Of a stretch of DNA of 64,000 bases, positions 41,643 to 51,625 are shown in pieces. Under the pieces are notes generated by a model, which ran no database searches, had not been told where the DNA came from, and worked only from the letters and a program-made list of their open reading frames with translations. The translations under genes and the position numbers were made by a program. The DNA lies in assembly GCF_026810505.1 (NCBI RefSeq), contig NZ_CP101750.1, positions 6,319,501 to 6,383,500 of the forward strand, given 5' to 3'. Numbering within the stretch: position 1 is the first letter of the stretch; every line of letters begins with the position of its first letter. Source of the DNA: Streptomyces sp. Je 1-369. Its GTDB lineage: Bacteria > Actinomycetota > Actinomycetes > Streptomycetales > Streptomycetaceae.

Positions 41643-42989
41643 GTGAGTCCGAGGCTTAGCCCGAGTCGTAAGCGGTCCGCGCTGTACGCGCGCATACCTG
41701 GGGGTGCCGACGGGCGGCGCATGCTCTGGATCGCCCTGATCAACAAGATGGGCACCGGTCTCTGGATGGGAGCGGCCGCCCTCTACTTCACCCTGGTCGC
41801 CGGTCTCTCCGTCGCCGAAGTCGGCCTGCTCCTGGGAGTCTCGGGCGCCGTCGGCATCGCGGGCGCACCGCTCGCGGGCCACCTCGCCGACCGCTTCCCG
41901 GTCACCCGCATCCTCATCGCCGCCCAACTCCAGCAGGCCGTCGCCCTGTTGGCGCTGCTCACGACGGACAACTTCGCCCTGCTCCTGCTCTACTCCGCCG
42001 TCAACAGCCTCGCCGACCGTGGCGCCAACGTCCTCACCAAGCTGTACGCCGCCCGCATCGCGGGCCCGGACCGCACCAGGTACCAGGCCGTACAGCGCAC
42101 CGTCTCCAACGCGGGCTGGGCCATCGGCGGTCTGGCCGGCGCGTGCGCCCTCGCCGTCGGCACCACGCACGCCTACCAGGCGCTGCTCCTCGGCAACGTG
42201 GTCAGCTTCCTCGCCGCCGCGGCCCTCACCCTGCGCTGCGCGGAACCCCCGTCGCCGTCCCGCGTGGTCACCGCGTCGACGGCAGCCGCACCCGAAGCGG
42301 CAGCCGTCATCGAAGCGGCGTCCGTCCCCGGCGCGCCGACCGCCTCCAACCCCTGGCGCGACCGCTCCTTCCTGCTCTTCACCCTCACCGAGGCGGCGCT
42401 CTTCCTCGACGACGCGGTGCTCCAGGTCGGCATCCCCCTGTGGATCGTCCACGCCACCGATGCCCCGCACGGCCTCGCGCCGCTCCTCATGGTGCTCAAC
42501 TGCGTGCTGGTCGTCTGCTGCCAGGTTCCGTTGTCCCGGTTCGGCAGCACGCCGGAGCGGGCCCGCGCACTCCTCGTACCGCTCGCGGCCTGCTTCGTCG
42601 TCGGGTGTGCCGCGCTGACCGCCTCCGCGTTCGGCGGCACGGGGCTCGCCGTCGCCGCTCTCACGGTCGCCGCGGTCGCCTTGACCTTCGCCGAGATACT
42701 CCACGCCATCGCGTCCTGGGAGCTCTCGATCGCCCTCGCACCCGGCGACGCCCAGGGCGCCTACCTCGGGGTCCACGGCCTGTCCTCGTCGGCGCAGCGC
42801 AGCGGCGGGCCGCTCCTGGTCACGGCCGTGATCGCGGCGGGGCCGCTCGCCTGGCCGGTGCTCGGCGCGGGCGTGATCGTGACGGTGGCGGCGCAGAGCC
42901 GTCTCGTACGGAAGCGGCTGGACCGGCGGGTCGCCGGAGCGAGTCAGGCCCCGGTAGGCCACGCCGTGGGAGCACCCCCGGCCGTTTAG
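41643..42989 (+). CDS. MFS transporter
   Basis: Membrane protein of 448 residues with about 10-12 transmembrane segments in two halves and an Ala/Pro/Thr-rich central loop (about residues 210-235). The conserved loop motif after TM2 appears as GAPLAGHLADRFPVTRILI. GTG 41643 with GGGGG 4-8 nt upstream is preferred over ATG 41592, which overlaps the region used by the MocR gene. Divergent from the MocR regulator, so it probably exports or imports an amino compound sensed by it. Its stop overlaps the convergent NADAR gene by 4 nt. Confidence 0.9.
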   Translation: MSPRLSPSRKRSALYARIPGGADGRRMLWIALINKMGTGLWMGAAALYFTLVAGLSVAEVGLLLGVSGAVGIAGAPLAGHLADRFPVTRILIAAQLQQAVALLALLTTDNFALLLLYSAVNSLADRGANVLTKLYAARIAGPDRTRYQAVQRTVSNAGWAIGGLAGACALAVGTTHAYQALLLGNVVSFLAAAALTLRCAEPPSPSRVVTASTAAAPEAAAVIEAASVPGAPTASNPWRDRSFLLFTLTEAALFLDDAVLQVGIPLWIVHATDAPHGLAPLLMVLNCVLVVCCQVPLSRFGSTPERARALLVPLAACFVVGCAALTASAFGGTGLAVAALTVAAVALTFAEILHAIASWELSIALAPGDAQGAYLGVHGLSSSAQRSGGPLLVTAVIAAGPLAWPVLGAGVIVTVAAQSRLVRKRLDRRVAGASQAPVGHAVGAPPAV

Positions 42990-43534
42990 ACCCGCCCCCG
43001 CGCCTCCATCAGCGCGAATCCCAGCAAGTTCGGCCCCCGCCACTTCGTGGGGTCCTCCGCCCGGGGGTCGTCCGCCGCCAGGCCTATGCCCCAGATGCGG
43101 TCCATCGGGCTCGCCTCGACCAGAACACGACGGCCCGTGCCCACGAGGAAGTCCCGGAGCGCCGGGTCCGACGCGAACTTGTGCGTGCTGCCCGCGACCA
43201 CGATGCCGAAGCGCTCGCGCGCCCATATCGCGTCGTCGAAGTCCCGGACGAGGCGGCCCGCGTTCTTCGCCTCCGCCGGGGTGCGGGCCGCGAGGACCGC
43301 CCGTTCCGCGTCCGTGTCGTCGAAGAGGCGGGCCTTGGCCGCCATCATCCAGTGCTCCGCCGTCGCGTACTCCACGCCGTCCACCGTGAACGGCGACGGC
43401 CACCACTGACTCAGGCAGCTCGCGCCGAGCGTGCCGTCCCGTCGCGGGGTGTGGCCCCAGAAGTGCAGGTACTTGACCTTCTCGCCCGCGCGCACCGCGC
43501 CGACCAGCGCCTCCACCGAGTCGATCTCCGTCAT
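42986..43534 (-). CDS. NADAR family protein
   Basis: Protein of 182 residues from ATG 43534 with the NADAR (DUF1768/YbiA) features: FWGHTPRRDG near residue 25, WWPSPFTVDGVEYATAEHWMMAAKARLF near 44-70, the AxxAKxxGR-type segment TPAEAKNAGRLVRDFDD, and WGIGLAADDP near 145. NADAR proteins have been linked to removal of ADP-ribose from guanine and, for YbiA/RibX-like members, N-glycosidic bond cleavage of riboflavin intermediates. Which applies here is unknown. A longer start (43564) is in frame but less likely. Confidence 0.88.
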   Translation of the reverse strand: MTEIDSVEALVGAVRAGEKVKYLHFWGHTPRRDGTLGASCLSQWWPSPFTVDGVEYATAEHWMMAAKARLFDDTDAERAVLAARTPAEAKNAGRLVRDFDDAIWARERFGIVVAGSTHKFASDPALRDFLVGTGRRVLVEASPMDRIWGIGLAADDPRAEDPTKWRGPNLLGFALMEARGRV

Positions 43535-43741
43535 GCACGCGAGTCTGGCACGCACCACTGACACTCCGTCCTGGGTTTTCCGGGTCGACTCGACACCTGG
43601 TCGACAGATTCCGTCGCGTAACCAAAAGGCAACAACGGAATCACTTGTTGGACTATCCCTGCTCTGTCAGGATCGGCACTCAAATCGATCCGGAGCTACG
43701 CCGACCCCCGCGGGACGGGGCGGGCGGCGGAGGAGAGCGTC

Positions 43742-45244
43742 ATGCACAACTTCCAGGCGCAGGACCACTTCGCGGACGGTGCGCAGTACATCGCAGGGCG
43801 GCTGACCAAGGGCACGTCCGGCACCTCCCACGCGGTGATCGACCCCGCCACGGGCGACGAGGTCCACACGTACGAACTGGCCGGGACCGACGACGTCGAC
43901 GCCGCCGTCGCCGCGGCCGCAGAGGCGTTCCCCGGCTGGGCGGGCGCCACCCCGGGCGAGCGCTCCGACGCCCTGCACCGCTTCGCGGGCGTACTGGCGG
44001 ACCGTGCCGAGGACATCGCCCAGGCCGAGTCGCTGCAGTGCGGCAAGCCGATCAAGCTGAGCCGGGAGTTCGACGTCCCCGGGACCGTCGACAACGCCGC
44101 CTTCTTCGCGGGCGCGGCACGCCACCTCCAGGGCCAGTCGGCCGGCGAGTACACCGGCGACCACACCTCGTACCTACGCCGTGAACCGATCGGTGTCGTC
44201 GGGTCCATCGCCCCCTGGAACTACCCCCTTCAGATGGCCGCCTGGAAGGTCCTTCCGGCGATCGCCGCGGGCAACACCATCGTCCTCAAGCCCGCCGAGC
44301 TCACCCCCTTCACCTCCCTCCTCTTCGCGCAGGCCGCCACCGAGGCGGGCATCCCCGACGGTGTCGTCAACATCGTCACGGGCGCGGGGAAGGCCGCAGG
44401 TGAGCACCTCGTCGGGCACCCCGACGTCGCCATGACGTCCTTCACCGGGTCCACCGGCGTCGGCAAGCGCGTCGCCGAGATCGCCACCGCCACCGTCAAG
44501 CGGCTGCACCTGGAGCTCGGCGGCAAGGCGCCGTTCGTCGTCTTCGACGACGCCGACGTCGACGCCGCCGTGCACGGCGCGGTCGCCGGTGCGCTCATCA
44601 ACTCCGGGCAGGACTGCACGGCCGCCACGCGCGCGTACGTGCAACGTCCGCTCTACGAAGCCTTCGTGCAGGGCGTCGCCGACCTCATGGAGAGCGTGCG
44701 GCTCGGCGACCCGTTCGACCCGAGCACCGACATGGGGCCGCTCATCTCGCACGCGCACCGCGACCGCGTCGCCGGATTCGTCGACCGGGCCCGGTCCTAC
44801 GCGCGCGTGGTCACCGGCGGCGAGGCGCTCAAGCACCCCGGCGCGTACTACAAGCCGACCCTGATCGCGGACGCCGCGCAGGACAGCGAGATCGTGCAGT
44901 CCGAGATCTTCGGGCCCGTCCTCGTCGTACTGCCCTTCGACAGCGACGACGAAGGCATCCGGCTCGCCAACGACACCCCCTACGGCCTCGCCGCCTCCGC
45001 CTGGAGCCGCGACGTGTTCCGCGCCAACCGCGCGACCCGCGAGATCAAGGCGGGCTGTGTGTGGGTCAACGACCACATCCCGATCCTCAGCGAGATGCCG
45101 CACGGCGGCTACAAGGCATCCGGCTACGGAAAGGACATGTCCGCGTACTCATTTGAGGAGTACACGCAGGTCAAGCACGTCATGTTCGACAACACGGCGG
45201 TCGTCCGCAAGGACTGGCACCGCACGATCTTCGGGGACCGGTAG
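43742..45244 (+). CDS. Gamma-aminobutyraldehyde-type dehydrogenase, second copy
   Basis: Aldehyde dehydrogenase of 500 residues, paralogous to the gene at 29950. Motifs SIAPWNYPLQMAAWKVLPAIAA, HLELGGKAPFVVFDDADV, and catalytic Cys in GQDCTAATR (about residue 292) are intact. It starts the set followed by potD, potA, potB, potC and the PuuB-like oxidase, so oxidation of aminobutyraldehyde from putrescine is the likely job. ATG 43742 follows GGAGGAGAG by a few nucleotides. A 207-nt region upstream, shared with the divergent NADAR gene, should contain the operon promoter. Confidence 0.9.
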   Translation: MHNFQAQDHFADGAQYIAGRLTKGTSGTSHAVIDPATGDEVHTYELAGTDDVDAAVAAAAEAFPGWAGATPGERSDALHRFAGVLADRAEDIAQAESLQCGKPIKLSREFDVPGTVDNAAFFAGAARHLQGQSAGEYTGDHTSYLRREPIGVVGSIAPWNYPLQMAAWKVLPAIAAGNTIVLKPAELTPFTSLLFAQAATEAGIPDGVVNIVTGAGKAAGEHLVGHPDVAMTSFTGSTGVGKRVAEIATATVKRLHLELGGKAPFVVFDDADVDAAVHGAVAGALINSGQDCTAATRAYVQRPLYEAFVQGVADLMESVRLGDPFDPSTDMGPLISHAHRDRVAGFVDRARSYARVVTGGEALKHPGAYYKPTLIADAAQDSEIVQSEIFGPVLVVLPFDSDDEGIRLANDTPYGLAASAWSRDVFRANRATREIKAGCVWVNDHIPILSEMPHGGYKASGYGKDMSAYSFEEYTQVKHVMFDNTAVVRKDWHRTIFGDR

Positions 45245-45313
45245 TCACGCAGCCACGTCGTCACAGGCCGCGTGACCGGCGGCCGCCTTCCTCCCGAAAG
45301 GGCAACCACGCGT

Positions 45314-46564
45314 ATGGAGCAGTACGAGCCCCACCGCCTCGGCCCGGCCCAACTGGCCGCCACGCACCGCAGCTACCGGAACGGCAGGGCCGCCCTGACC
45401 CGCCGCAGCATGCTGCGCGCCACCACGGGCGGCGCGCTCGCGATCGGCGGCCTCGGGGCGCTCAGCGCCTGCGGCATCCCCGCCGCGGGCAAGAGCCAGG
45501 GCGAGGTCTCCTCCGACGACCACTCGGCAGGGGAGAAGCGCATCAGCTTCTCCAACTGGACCGAGTACATGGACGTCGACGAGAAGGACGAGAACCGGCG
45601 GCCCACCCTGGAGGCGTTCACGAAACGCACCGGGATCACGGTCAAGTACACCGAGGACATCAACGACAACGTCGAGTTCTTCGGCAAGGTCAAACCGCAG
45701 CTCGCCGCGGGCCAGGAGACCGGCCGCGACCTCATCTGCGTCACCGACTGGCTGGCCGCCCGGCTCATCCGCTTCGGGTGGGTCCAGAAGCTGGACCCGG
45801 CCAACCTGCCGCACGCGTACACGAACCTCTCCGCGCAGTTCCGTGACCCGGACTGGGACCCGGGAAGGTCGTACTCCTATCCCTGGACCGGCATCTCCAC
45901 CGTCATCGCGTACAACAAGAAGGCGACCGGCGGAAAAGAGATCACTTCGGTGTCGCAGCTGCTCGACGACCCGAAGCTGAAGGGGCGCGTCGGGTTCCTC
46001 TCCGAGATGCGCGACACCGTCGGCATGACGCTCATCGACATGGGCAAGGACCCCGCGGACTTCACCGACGACGACTTCGACGCGGCCATCGCCCGCCTCC
46101 AGAAGGCCGTCGACCGCAAGCAGATCCGGCGCTTCACCGGCAACGACTACACCTCCGACCTCGCCAAGGGCGACATCGCGGCCTGCCTCGGCTGGGCCGG
46201 CGACATCGTGCAGCTCCAGGCCGACAGCCCCGACGTCGGCTTCCACATCCCCGACCAGGGCTACATCACGTCCACGGACAATCTGCTGGTCCCGAACAAG
46301 GCGCGGCACAAGAAGAACGCCGAACGGCTCATCGACTACTACTACGAGCCCGAGCCCGCGGCCCGCCTCGCCGCGTACATCAACTACGTCTGCCCGGTCG
46401 ACGGGGTACGGGACGCGCTCGCGAAGCTCGACGAGGACGCCGCGTCGAATCCGCTGATCATCCCCGACAAGGAGATGAAGGAGAAGTCCCGGGCGTTCCG
46501 GTCGCTCACGCCGAAGGAAGAGACGGCGTACGAAGAGAAGTTCGCACGCCTCACCGGGGCCTAG
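45314..46564 (+). CDS. potD: Spermidine/putrescine ABC transporter substrate-binding lipoprotein
   Basis: Receptor of 416 residues. It has a twin-arginine-type signal (RRSMLRATTGG), lipobox SAC near residue 51, and a PotD fold: SFSNWTEYMDVDEK, YTEDINDNVEFFGKV, TGRDLICVTDWLAARL, IRRFTGNDYTSDLAKGD, INYVCPVDGVRDAL. The aromatic and acidic residues expected for diamine binding are in these segments. ATG 45314 is chosen over the frame opening at 45272 because the twin-arginine signal begins after it. It precedes potA by 34 nt. Confidence 0.93.
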   Translation: MEQYEPHRLGPAQLAATHRSYRNGRAALTRRSMLRATTGGALAIGGLGALSACGIPAAGKSQGEVSSDDHSAGEKRISFSNWTEYMDVDEKDENRRPTLEAFTKRTGITVKYTEDINDNVEFFGKVKPQLAAGQETGRDLICVTDWLAARLIRFGWVQKLDPANLPHAYTNLSAQFRDPDWDPGRSYSYPWTGISTVIAYNKKATGGKEITSVSQLLDDPKLKGRVGFLSEMRDTVGMTLIDMGKDPADFTDDDFDAAIARLQKAVDRKQIRRFTGNDYTSDLAKGDIAACLGWAGDIVQLQADSPDVGFHIPDQGYITSTDNLLVPNKARHKKNAERLIDYYYEPEPAARLAAYINYVCPVDGVRDALAKLDEDAASNPLIIPDKEMKEKSRAFRSLTPKEETAYEEKFARLTGA

Positions 46565-46598
46565 GCCCCCCATCCCCTCGACTTCCCCTGGACCCACC

Positions 46599-47768
46599 AT
46601 GACCTCTGCTCAAGAAACCGGCGGCGACGTCCGTCTCTCCGGGATCAGCAAGACGTACGGCTCCTTCACCGCCGTGCAGCCGCTCGACCTCACCGTGCCG
46701 CAGGGCTCCTTCTTCGCGCTGCTCGGGGCGTCCGGCTGCGGCAAGACCACCACGCTCCGCATGATCGCGGGCCTGGAGGAACCCAGCTCGGGGACCGTGC
46801 ACCTCGGCGACCAGGACGTCACGGCCCTGCCGCCGTACAAGCGGCCCGTGAACACCGTCTTCCAGTCGTACGCGCTCTTCCCGCACCTGGACATCTTCGA
46901 GAACGTCGCCTTCGGACTGCGCCGCCGCGGCATCAAGTCCGTGAAGGGCCAGGTCGGCGACATGCTCGACCTGGTGCAGCTCGGCGAACACGCCCGCAAG
47001 AAGCCGCACCAGCTCTCCGGCGGCCAGCAGCAGCGTGTCGCCGTCGCCCGCGCCCTCATCAACCACCCCAAGGTGCTCCTCCTCGACGAGCCGCTCGGCG
47101 CCCTCGACCTCAAGCTGCGCCGCCAGATGCAGCTGGAGCTCAAGCGCATCCAGACCGAGGTCGGCATCACCTTCGTGCACGTCACGCACGACCAGGAGGA
47201 GGCCATGACCATGGCCGACACCGTGGCCGTGATGAACGGCGGCCGCGTCGAGCAGCTCGGCGCCCCCGCCGACCTGTACGAGAATCCGCGCACGACGTTC
47301 GTCGCGAACTTCCTCGGCACGTCCAACTTCATCGAAGCGGACATCCAGGAGGGCGCCGCCGGAAGCGGCGACGACATGGTCGTCAAGGCGGGCGACTGCA
47401 AGCTGACCCTGCCCGCCGCCCGATGTACCGGCCCCACCGCCACCGGCGGCAAGATCCTGGTCGGCGTACGCCCGGAGAAGATCTCCCTCACCCACGCCGA
47501 CGACGCGGGACAGATCCCCGAGGGCCGCAACCGCATCACCGGGCGCATCGCCGACAGCAGCTTCATCGGAGTGTCGACGCAGTACGTCGTCCACAGCCCC
47601 GTCTGCCCCTCCTTCGAGGTGTACGCGCAGAACATCGAGCGCGACGGCCGCCTCACCCCCGGCGCCGAGGTCGTCCTGCACTGGAACCCCGCACACACCT
47701 TCGGCCTGGACGCCGCCCAGGACGCCGAGGCGGGCGTCGAGAAGGTCGAGGAGGACGCCTCCGCATGA
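46599..47768 (+). CDS. potA: Spermidine/putrescine ABC transporter ATP-binding protein
   Basis: ATPase of 389 residues. Walker [10 protein letters not shown] (about 43-51), Q-loop FQSYALF, signature LSGGQQQRV, Walker [12 protein letters not shown] and switch VTHDQEEA are complete. A TOBE domain follows from about residue 290 ([10 protein letters not shown]) and carries the usual regulatory region. Tail is acidic. ATG 46599; its stop overlaps the potB ATG by 4 nt. Confidence 0.95.
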   Translation: MTSAQETGGDVRLSGISKTYGSFTAVQPLDLTVPQGSFFALLGASGCGKTTTLRMIAGLEEPSSGTVHLGDQDVTALPPYKRPVNTVFQSYALFPHLDIFENVAFGLRRRGIKSVKGQVGDMLDLVQLGEHARKKPHQLSGGQQQRVAVARALINHPKVLLLDEPLGALDLKLRRQMQLELKRIQTEVGITFVHVTHDQEEAMTMADTVAVMNGGRVEQLGAPADLYENPRTTFVANFLGTSNFIEADIQEGAAGSGDDMVVKAGDCKLTLPAARCTGPTATGGKILVGVRPEKISLTHADDAGQIPEGRNRITGRIADSSFIGVSTQYVVHSPVCPSFEVYAQNIERDGRLTPGAEVVLHWNPAHTFGLDAAQDAEAGVEKVEEDASA

Positions 47769-48700
47769 CGACCGTGACCGACGCACCACCGCCGACGGCG
47801 CCCGCCCCGGAGGAGCCACCCGCACGCCCACCCCGCAAGCGCGGGCGGCTCGTCCCCTACTGGCTGCTGCTCCCCGGCATCCTCTGGCTGATCGTCTTCT
47901 TCGCGCTGCCGCTCGTCTACCAGGCATCGACGTCCGTGCAGACCGGCTCCCTCGAAGAGGGCTTCAAGGTCACCTGGCACTTCGCGACCTACTGGGACGC
48001 GCTCACCGACTACTGGCCGCAGTTCCTGCGCTCGGTGCTCTACGCGGGCGCCGCCACGATCCTGTGCCTGCTGCTCGGCTATCCGCTCGCCTACCTCATC
48101 GCGTTCCGCGCGGGCCGCTGGCGCAACCTCATCCTCGTCCTGGTCATCGCGCCGTTCTTCACCAGCTTCCTCATCCGTACGCTGGCGTGGAAGACGATCC
48201 TCGCCGACGGCGGCCCGGTGGTGGGCGCCCTCAACTCCCTGCACGTCCTGGACGTCACCAGCTGGCTCGGCGTCACGGCGGGCGACCGGGTCCTCGCCAC
48301 ACCCCTCGCGGTGATCTGCGGACTCACGTACAACTTCCTGCCGTTCATGATCCTGCCGCTCTACACCTCGCTGGAGCGCATCGACGGCCGGCTGCACGAG
48401 GCCGCGGGCGACCTCTACGCCAAGCCGTCCACCACGTTCCGCAAGGTGACCTTCCCGCTCTCCATGCCGGGAGTCGTCTCCGGGACACTGCTCACCTTCA
48501 TCCCGGCGGCCGGTGACTACGTCAACGCCGACCTGCTCGGATCCACCGACACCCGCATGGTCGGCAACGTCATCCAGACGCAGTTCCTGCGCATTCTGGA
48601 TTACCCGACGGCCGCCGCGCTCTCCTTCATCCTCATGGCCGCCATCCTCTTCATGGTGACCTTCTACATCCGCAAGTCGGGGACGGAGGATCTCGTCTGA
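47765..48700 (+). CDS. potB: Spermidine/putrescine ABC transporter permease
   Basis: Membrane protein of 311 residues. After a Pro-rich cytoplasmic leader (about 1-25) there are six transmembrane segments; the EAA loop is seen as [22 protein letters not shown] near residue 217. ATG 47765 overlaps the potA stop by 4 nt and the frame upstream lies inside potA. The gene pairs with potC, and the stop shares a base with the potC start, so translation is coupled. Confidence 0.93.
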   Translation: MTTVTDAPPPTAPAPEEPPARPPRKRGRLVPYWLLLPGILWLIVFFALPLVYQASTSVQTGSLEEGFKVTWHFATYWDALTDYWPQFLRSVLYAGAATILCLLLGYPLAYLIAFRAGRWRNLILVLVIAPFFTSFLIRTLAWKTILADGGPVVGALNSLHVLDVTSWLGVTAGDRVLATPLAVICGLTYNFLPFMILPLYTSLERIDGRLHEAAGDLYAKPSTTFRKVTFPLSMPGVVSGTLLTFIPAAGDYVNADLLGSTDTRMVGNVIQTQFLRILDYPTAAALSFILMAAILFMVTFYIRKSGTEDLV

Positions 48701-49500
48701 TGGCCGCCTTCTTCCGCTGGCTCCGGCGCAATGTCGTCGTCATCGCGGGCCTGCTGACACTCGCTTACCTGCTCCTGCCGAACATCGTCGTCACGGTCTT
48801 CTCCTTCAACAAACCGAAGGGCCGCTTCAATTACTCGTGGCAGGAATTCTCGCTCGACGCGTGGCAGGACCCGTGCGGCGTCGCCGACATGTGCGGCTCC
48901 CTCTCCCTGAGCCTGCAGATCGCCACCTGGGCGACGATCGGCGCGACCGTGCTCGGCACGATGATCGCCTTCGCGCTCGTGCGCTACCGGTTCCGCGCCC
49001 GCGGCGCCATCAACTCGCTGATCTTCCTGCCGATGGCGATGCCCGAGGTCGTCATGGCCGCCTCGCTGCTCACGCTCTTCCTCAACATGGGCGCGCAGCT
49101 CGGCTTCTGGACAGTCCTCATCGCCCACATCATGTTCTGCCTCAGCTTCGTGGTGACCGCCGTCAAGGCGCGCGTCATGTCGATGGACCCGCGCCTGGAA
49201 CAGGCCGCCCAGGACCTCTACGCCGGTCCCGTGCAGACGTTCCTGCGGGTGACGCTGCCGATCGCCGCACCCGGTATCGCGGCGGGCGCGCTGCTCGCCT
49301 TCGCGCTCTCCTTCGACGATTTCATCATCACGAATTTCAACGCGGGCTCGACTGTGACCTTCCCCATGTTCGTCTGGGGATCGGCGCAGCGGGGCACGCC
49401 CGTTCAGATCAATGTGATCGGCACGGCGATGTTCCTCGTCGCCGTCCTTCTCGTACTCTCCGGAATGCTCATCGGAAAGCGCCGCAACAAGCAGGCGTGA
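48700..49500 (+). CDS. potC: Spermidine/putrescine ABC transporter permease
   Basis: Second permease subunit, 266 residues, six transmembrane segments. EAA loop: [22 protein letters not shown] near residue 165; [13 protein letters not shown] (about 206-218) is a strong PotC mark. The ATG overlaps the potB stop (TGATG). Completes a potDABC set that imports polyamines for the catabolic genes around it. Confidence 0.94.
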   Translation: MAAFFRWLRRNVVVIAGLLTLAYLLLPNIVVTVFSFNKPKGRFNYSWQEFSLDAWQDPCGVADMCGSLSLSLQIATWATIGATVLGTMIAFALVRYRFRARGAINSLIFLPMAMPEVVMAASLLTLFLNMGAQLGFWTVLIAHIMFCLSFVVTAVKARVMSMDPRLEQAAQDLYAGPVQTFLRVTLPIAAPGIAAGALLAFALSFDDFIITNFNAGSTVTFPMFVWGSAQRGTPVQINVIGTAMFLVAVLLVLSGMLIGKRRNKQA

Positions 49501-49534
49501 CAGCGCACCAACTGTTTCTGAAGGAGTGGAAATC

Positions 49535-50953
49535 ATGGCCCCTGGTGCCATGACCCGTTTCACCGAGTCCCTCTCCGACGCCAAGCGGGTGTCCTTCTGG
49601 CTCGACGACCCCGGCAGGCCCGCCCCCGAGTCCGCCCTCACCGGCGACGAGCGGTGCGACCTGCTCGTCGTCGGCGGCGGGTACAGCGGCCTGTGGACCG
49701 CGCTCATCGCCAAGGAGCGTGACCCGAGCCGCGACGTCGTCCTCGTCGAGGGCCGCGAGGCGGGATGGGCCGCGTCCGGCCGCAACGGCGGCTTCTGCGC
49801 CGCCTCCCTCACCCACGGCATCGCCAACGGCCTGTCCCGCTGGCCCGGCGAGATCGAGAAGCTGGAGGAGCTCGGCGCCCGCAACCTCGACGAGATCGAG
49901 GCGGCCGTCAAGCGGTACGCCATCGACTGCGACTTCGAGCGCACCGGCGAGATCGACGTCGCCACCGAGCCGCACCAGATGGCCGAACTCCGCGAGATGT
50001 ACGAGGAGATGGCGGAGCACGGCCTCGCCGCGGGCTCCGAGCTCCTGGACGCGGACGCGCTGCGCGAGCACGTCGACTCGCCGACGTTCCTGGGCGGTCT
50101 CTGGGACCGCGAGGGCGTCGCCATGCTGCACCCGGCGAAGCTGGCGTGGGGCCTGAAGCGGGCCTGCCTGGAGAAGGGTGTACGCGTCTACGAGCACACG
50201 CCCGCGCTGGAACTGGCGTCCTCCGGCGCCGGCATGGCCGTCCGCACGCCGTACGGCAGGGTCTTCGCCCGCCATGTCGCGCTCGCCACGAACGTCTTCC
50301 CCTCGCTGGTCAAGCGCCTGCGCCCGTACACCGTGCCGGTCTACGACTACGCGCTGATGACCGAGCCGCTGACCGACGAGCAACTGGCGGCGATCGGCTG
50401 GAAGAACCGCCAGGGCCTCGGCGACAGCGCCAACCAGTTCCACTACTTCCGGCTCTCTGCCGACAACCGCATCCTGTGGGGCGGCTACGACGCGATCTAC
50501 CCGTACGGCGGGAAGGTGCGCGCCGAGTACGACGACAGGCCCGAGACGTACGCGAAGCTCGCCGAACACTTCTTCACGTGCTTCCCGCAGCTGGCGGGGG
50601 TCCGCTTCACGCACGCGTGGGGCGGCGCGATCGACACGTGCTCGCGGTTCTCGGCCTTCTTCGGCACGGCCCACAAGGGGCGCGTCGCGTACGCGGCGGG
50701 CTACACGGGCCTCGGTGTCGGGGCCTCCCGGTTCGGCGCCGACGTCATGCTCGACCTCCTCGCGGGCGAGCGGACGGAGCGTACGGAGCTGGAGATGGTG
50801 CGGACCAAACCGCTGCCGTTCCCGCCCGAACCGTTCGCGTGGACCGGTGTCGCGCTGACCAAGTGGTCGCTGGCCCGCTCCGACGCCAACGGCGGCAGGC
50901 GGAACCTGTGGCTGAAGACGATGGACAAGCTGGGGCTCGGCTTCGACAGCTGA
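49535..50953 (+). CDS. FAD-dependent oxidoreductase, PuuB-like
   Basis: DAO-type flavoenzyme of 472 residues. The dinucleotide site is CDLLVVGGGYSGLWTALIAKE near residue 41, followed by AGWAASGRNGGFC and, at the C-terminus, GYTGLGVGASRFGADVMLDL. PuuB (gamma-glutamylputrescine oxidase) and related amine oxidases belong to this group. The gene is last in the polyamine operon, 34 nt after potC. ATG 49535 follows AAGGAG by 9 nt; GTG 49526 is too close. The likely substrate is gamma-glutamylputrescine or a free diamine; sequence alone cannot say which. Confidence 0.87.
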   Translation: MAPGAMTRFTESLSDAKRVSFWLDDPGRPAPESALTGDERCDLLVVGGGYSGLWTALIAKERDPSRDVVLVEGREAGWAASGRNGGFCAASLTHGIANGLSRWPGEIEKLEELGARNLDEIEAAVKRYAIDCDFERTGEIDVATEPHQMAELREMYEEMAEHGLAAGSELLDADALREHVDSPTFLGGLWDREGVAMLHPAKLAWGLKRACLEKGVRVYEHTPALELASSGAGMAVRTPYGRVFARHVALATNVFPSLVKRLRPYTVPVYDYALMTEPLTDEQLAAIGWKNRQGLGDSANQFHYFRLSADNRILWGGYDAIYPYGGKVRAEYDDRPETYAKLAEHFFTCFPQLAGVRFTHAWGGAIDTCSRFSAFFGTAHKGRVAYAAGYTGLGVGASRFGADVMLDLLAGERTERTELEMVRTKPLPFPPEPFAWTGVALTKWSLARSDANGGRRNLWLKTMDKLGLGFDS

Positions 50954-51061
50954 GGATTGCCGCAAGAAGCAACTGGCCGTCGAAACCCGCGTAATGCTCC
51001 GGCCCGTGGCCTCTCTCCCCCGTGACGCGCATGTTGTCGCACAGGGAAGGAAGGTCTTGCC

Positions 51062-51547
51062 ATGACTGGCTCGGGTGACTCGGGAGCGAGGTCGGCGCGG
51101 TCGGCTATCGAATGGCTGGTGTCGGTGGCGCCGGATCCGGAGGTCTGCCGCTGGGAGTGGGAGCGCAACCCTGCGGGGGTGGCTCTCCTGCCGGCGGGCC
51201 GGCGCTGGGACGTGCTGATCCTGCCCGGCGAACTCGGCTACCCCACGCTCGACGTGCTTGCCCGCTGCGTCGACCGCCCCGGCCCCGTGCTCGCCGACTT
51301 CGGCGACGAGCGCATGGGGTTCTTCGTGCCACCGGGCACGGTGTCCCGCTGGCTCGGCACGGGGGTGCGGGGTGCGGGGCGCGGCACCTGGGTCGTCGTG
51401 CCCCATCCGGGGCGGGCCGCGGGCGGCGTCCGCTGGCTGGTCCCGCCGGACGGCTCGGGGACGCTGACCGACCCGGGCGTCCTGGAACTCGCGATGCACG
51501 AGGCGGCGGCGCGGCTGGCGGACAACGGCCACGACGGTGAGGCGTGA
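51062..51547 (+). CDS. Small conserved hypothetical protein
   Basis: Protein of 161 residues with no signal peptide or membrane segment. It is Pro/Gly/Val/Arg-rich: EWLVSVAPDPEVCRWEWERNP, WDVLILPGELGYPTLDVLARC, ADFGDERMGFFVPPGTVSRW, GVRWLVPPDGSGTLTDPGVLELA. I recall similar sequences in streptomycetes labelled as primase/polymerase-like, but no catalytic motif of that family is evident, so I leave it unassigned. ATG with AAGGAAGG upstream. A 108-nt gap separates it from the PuuB-like gene. Confidence 0.72.
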   Translation: MTGSGDSGARSARSAIEWLVSVAPDPEVCRWEWERNPAGVALLPAGRRWDVLILPGELGYPTLDVLARCVDRPGPVLADFGDERMGFFVPPGTVSRWLGTGVRGAGRGTWVVVPHPGRAAGGVRWLVPPDGSGTLTDPGVLELAMHEAAARLADNGHDGEA

Positions 51548-51625
51548 GCCGCCGCGGACGGTGAGGCGTGCGCCGCGGAGGACGGCGTGGCGTGCGCGTG
51601 CGCTGCCGGAAACCTTGACAACTCG

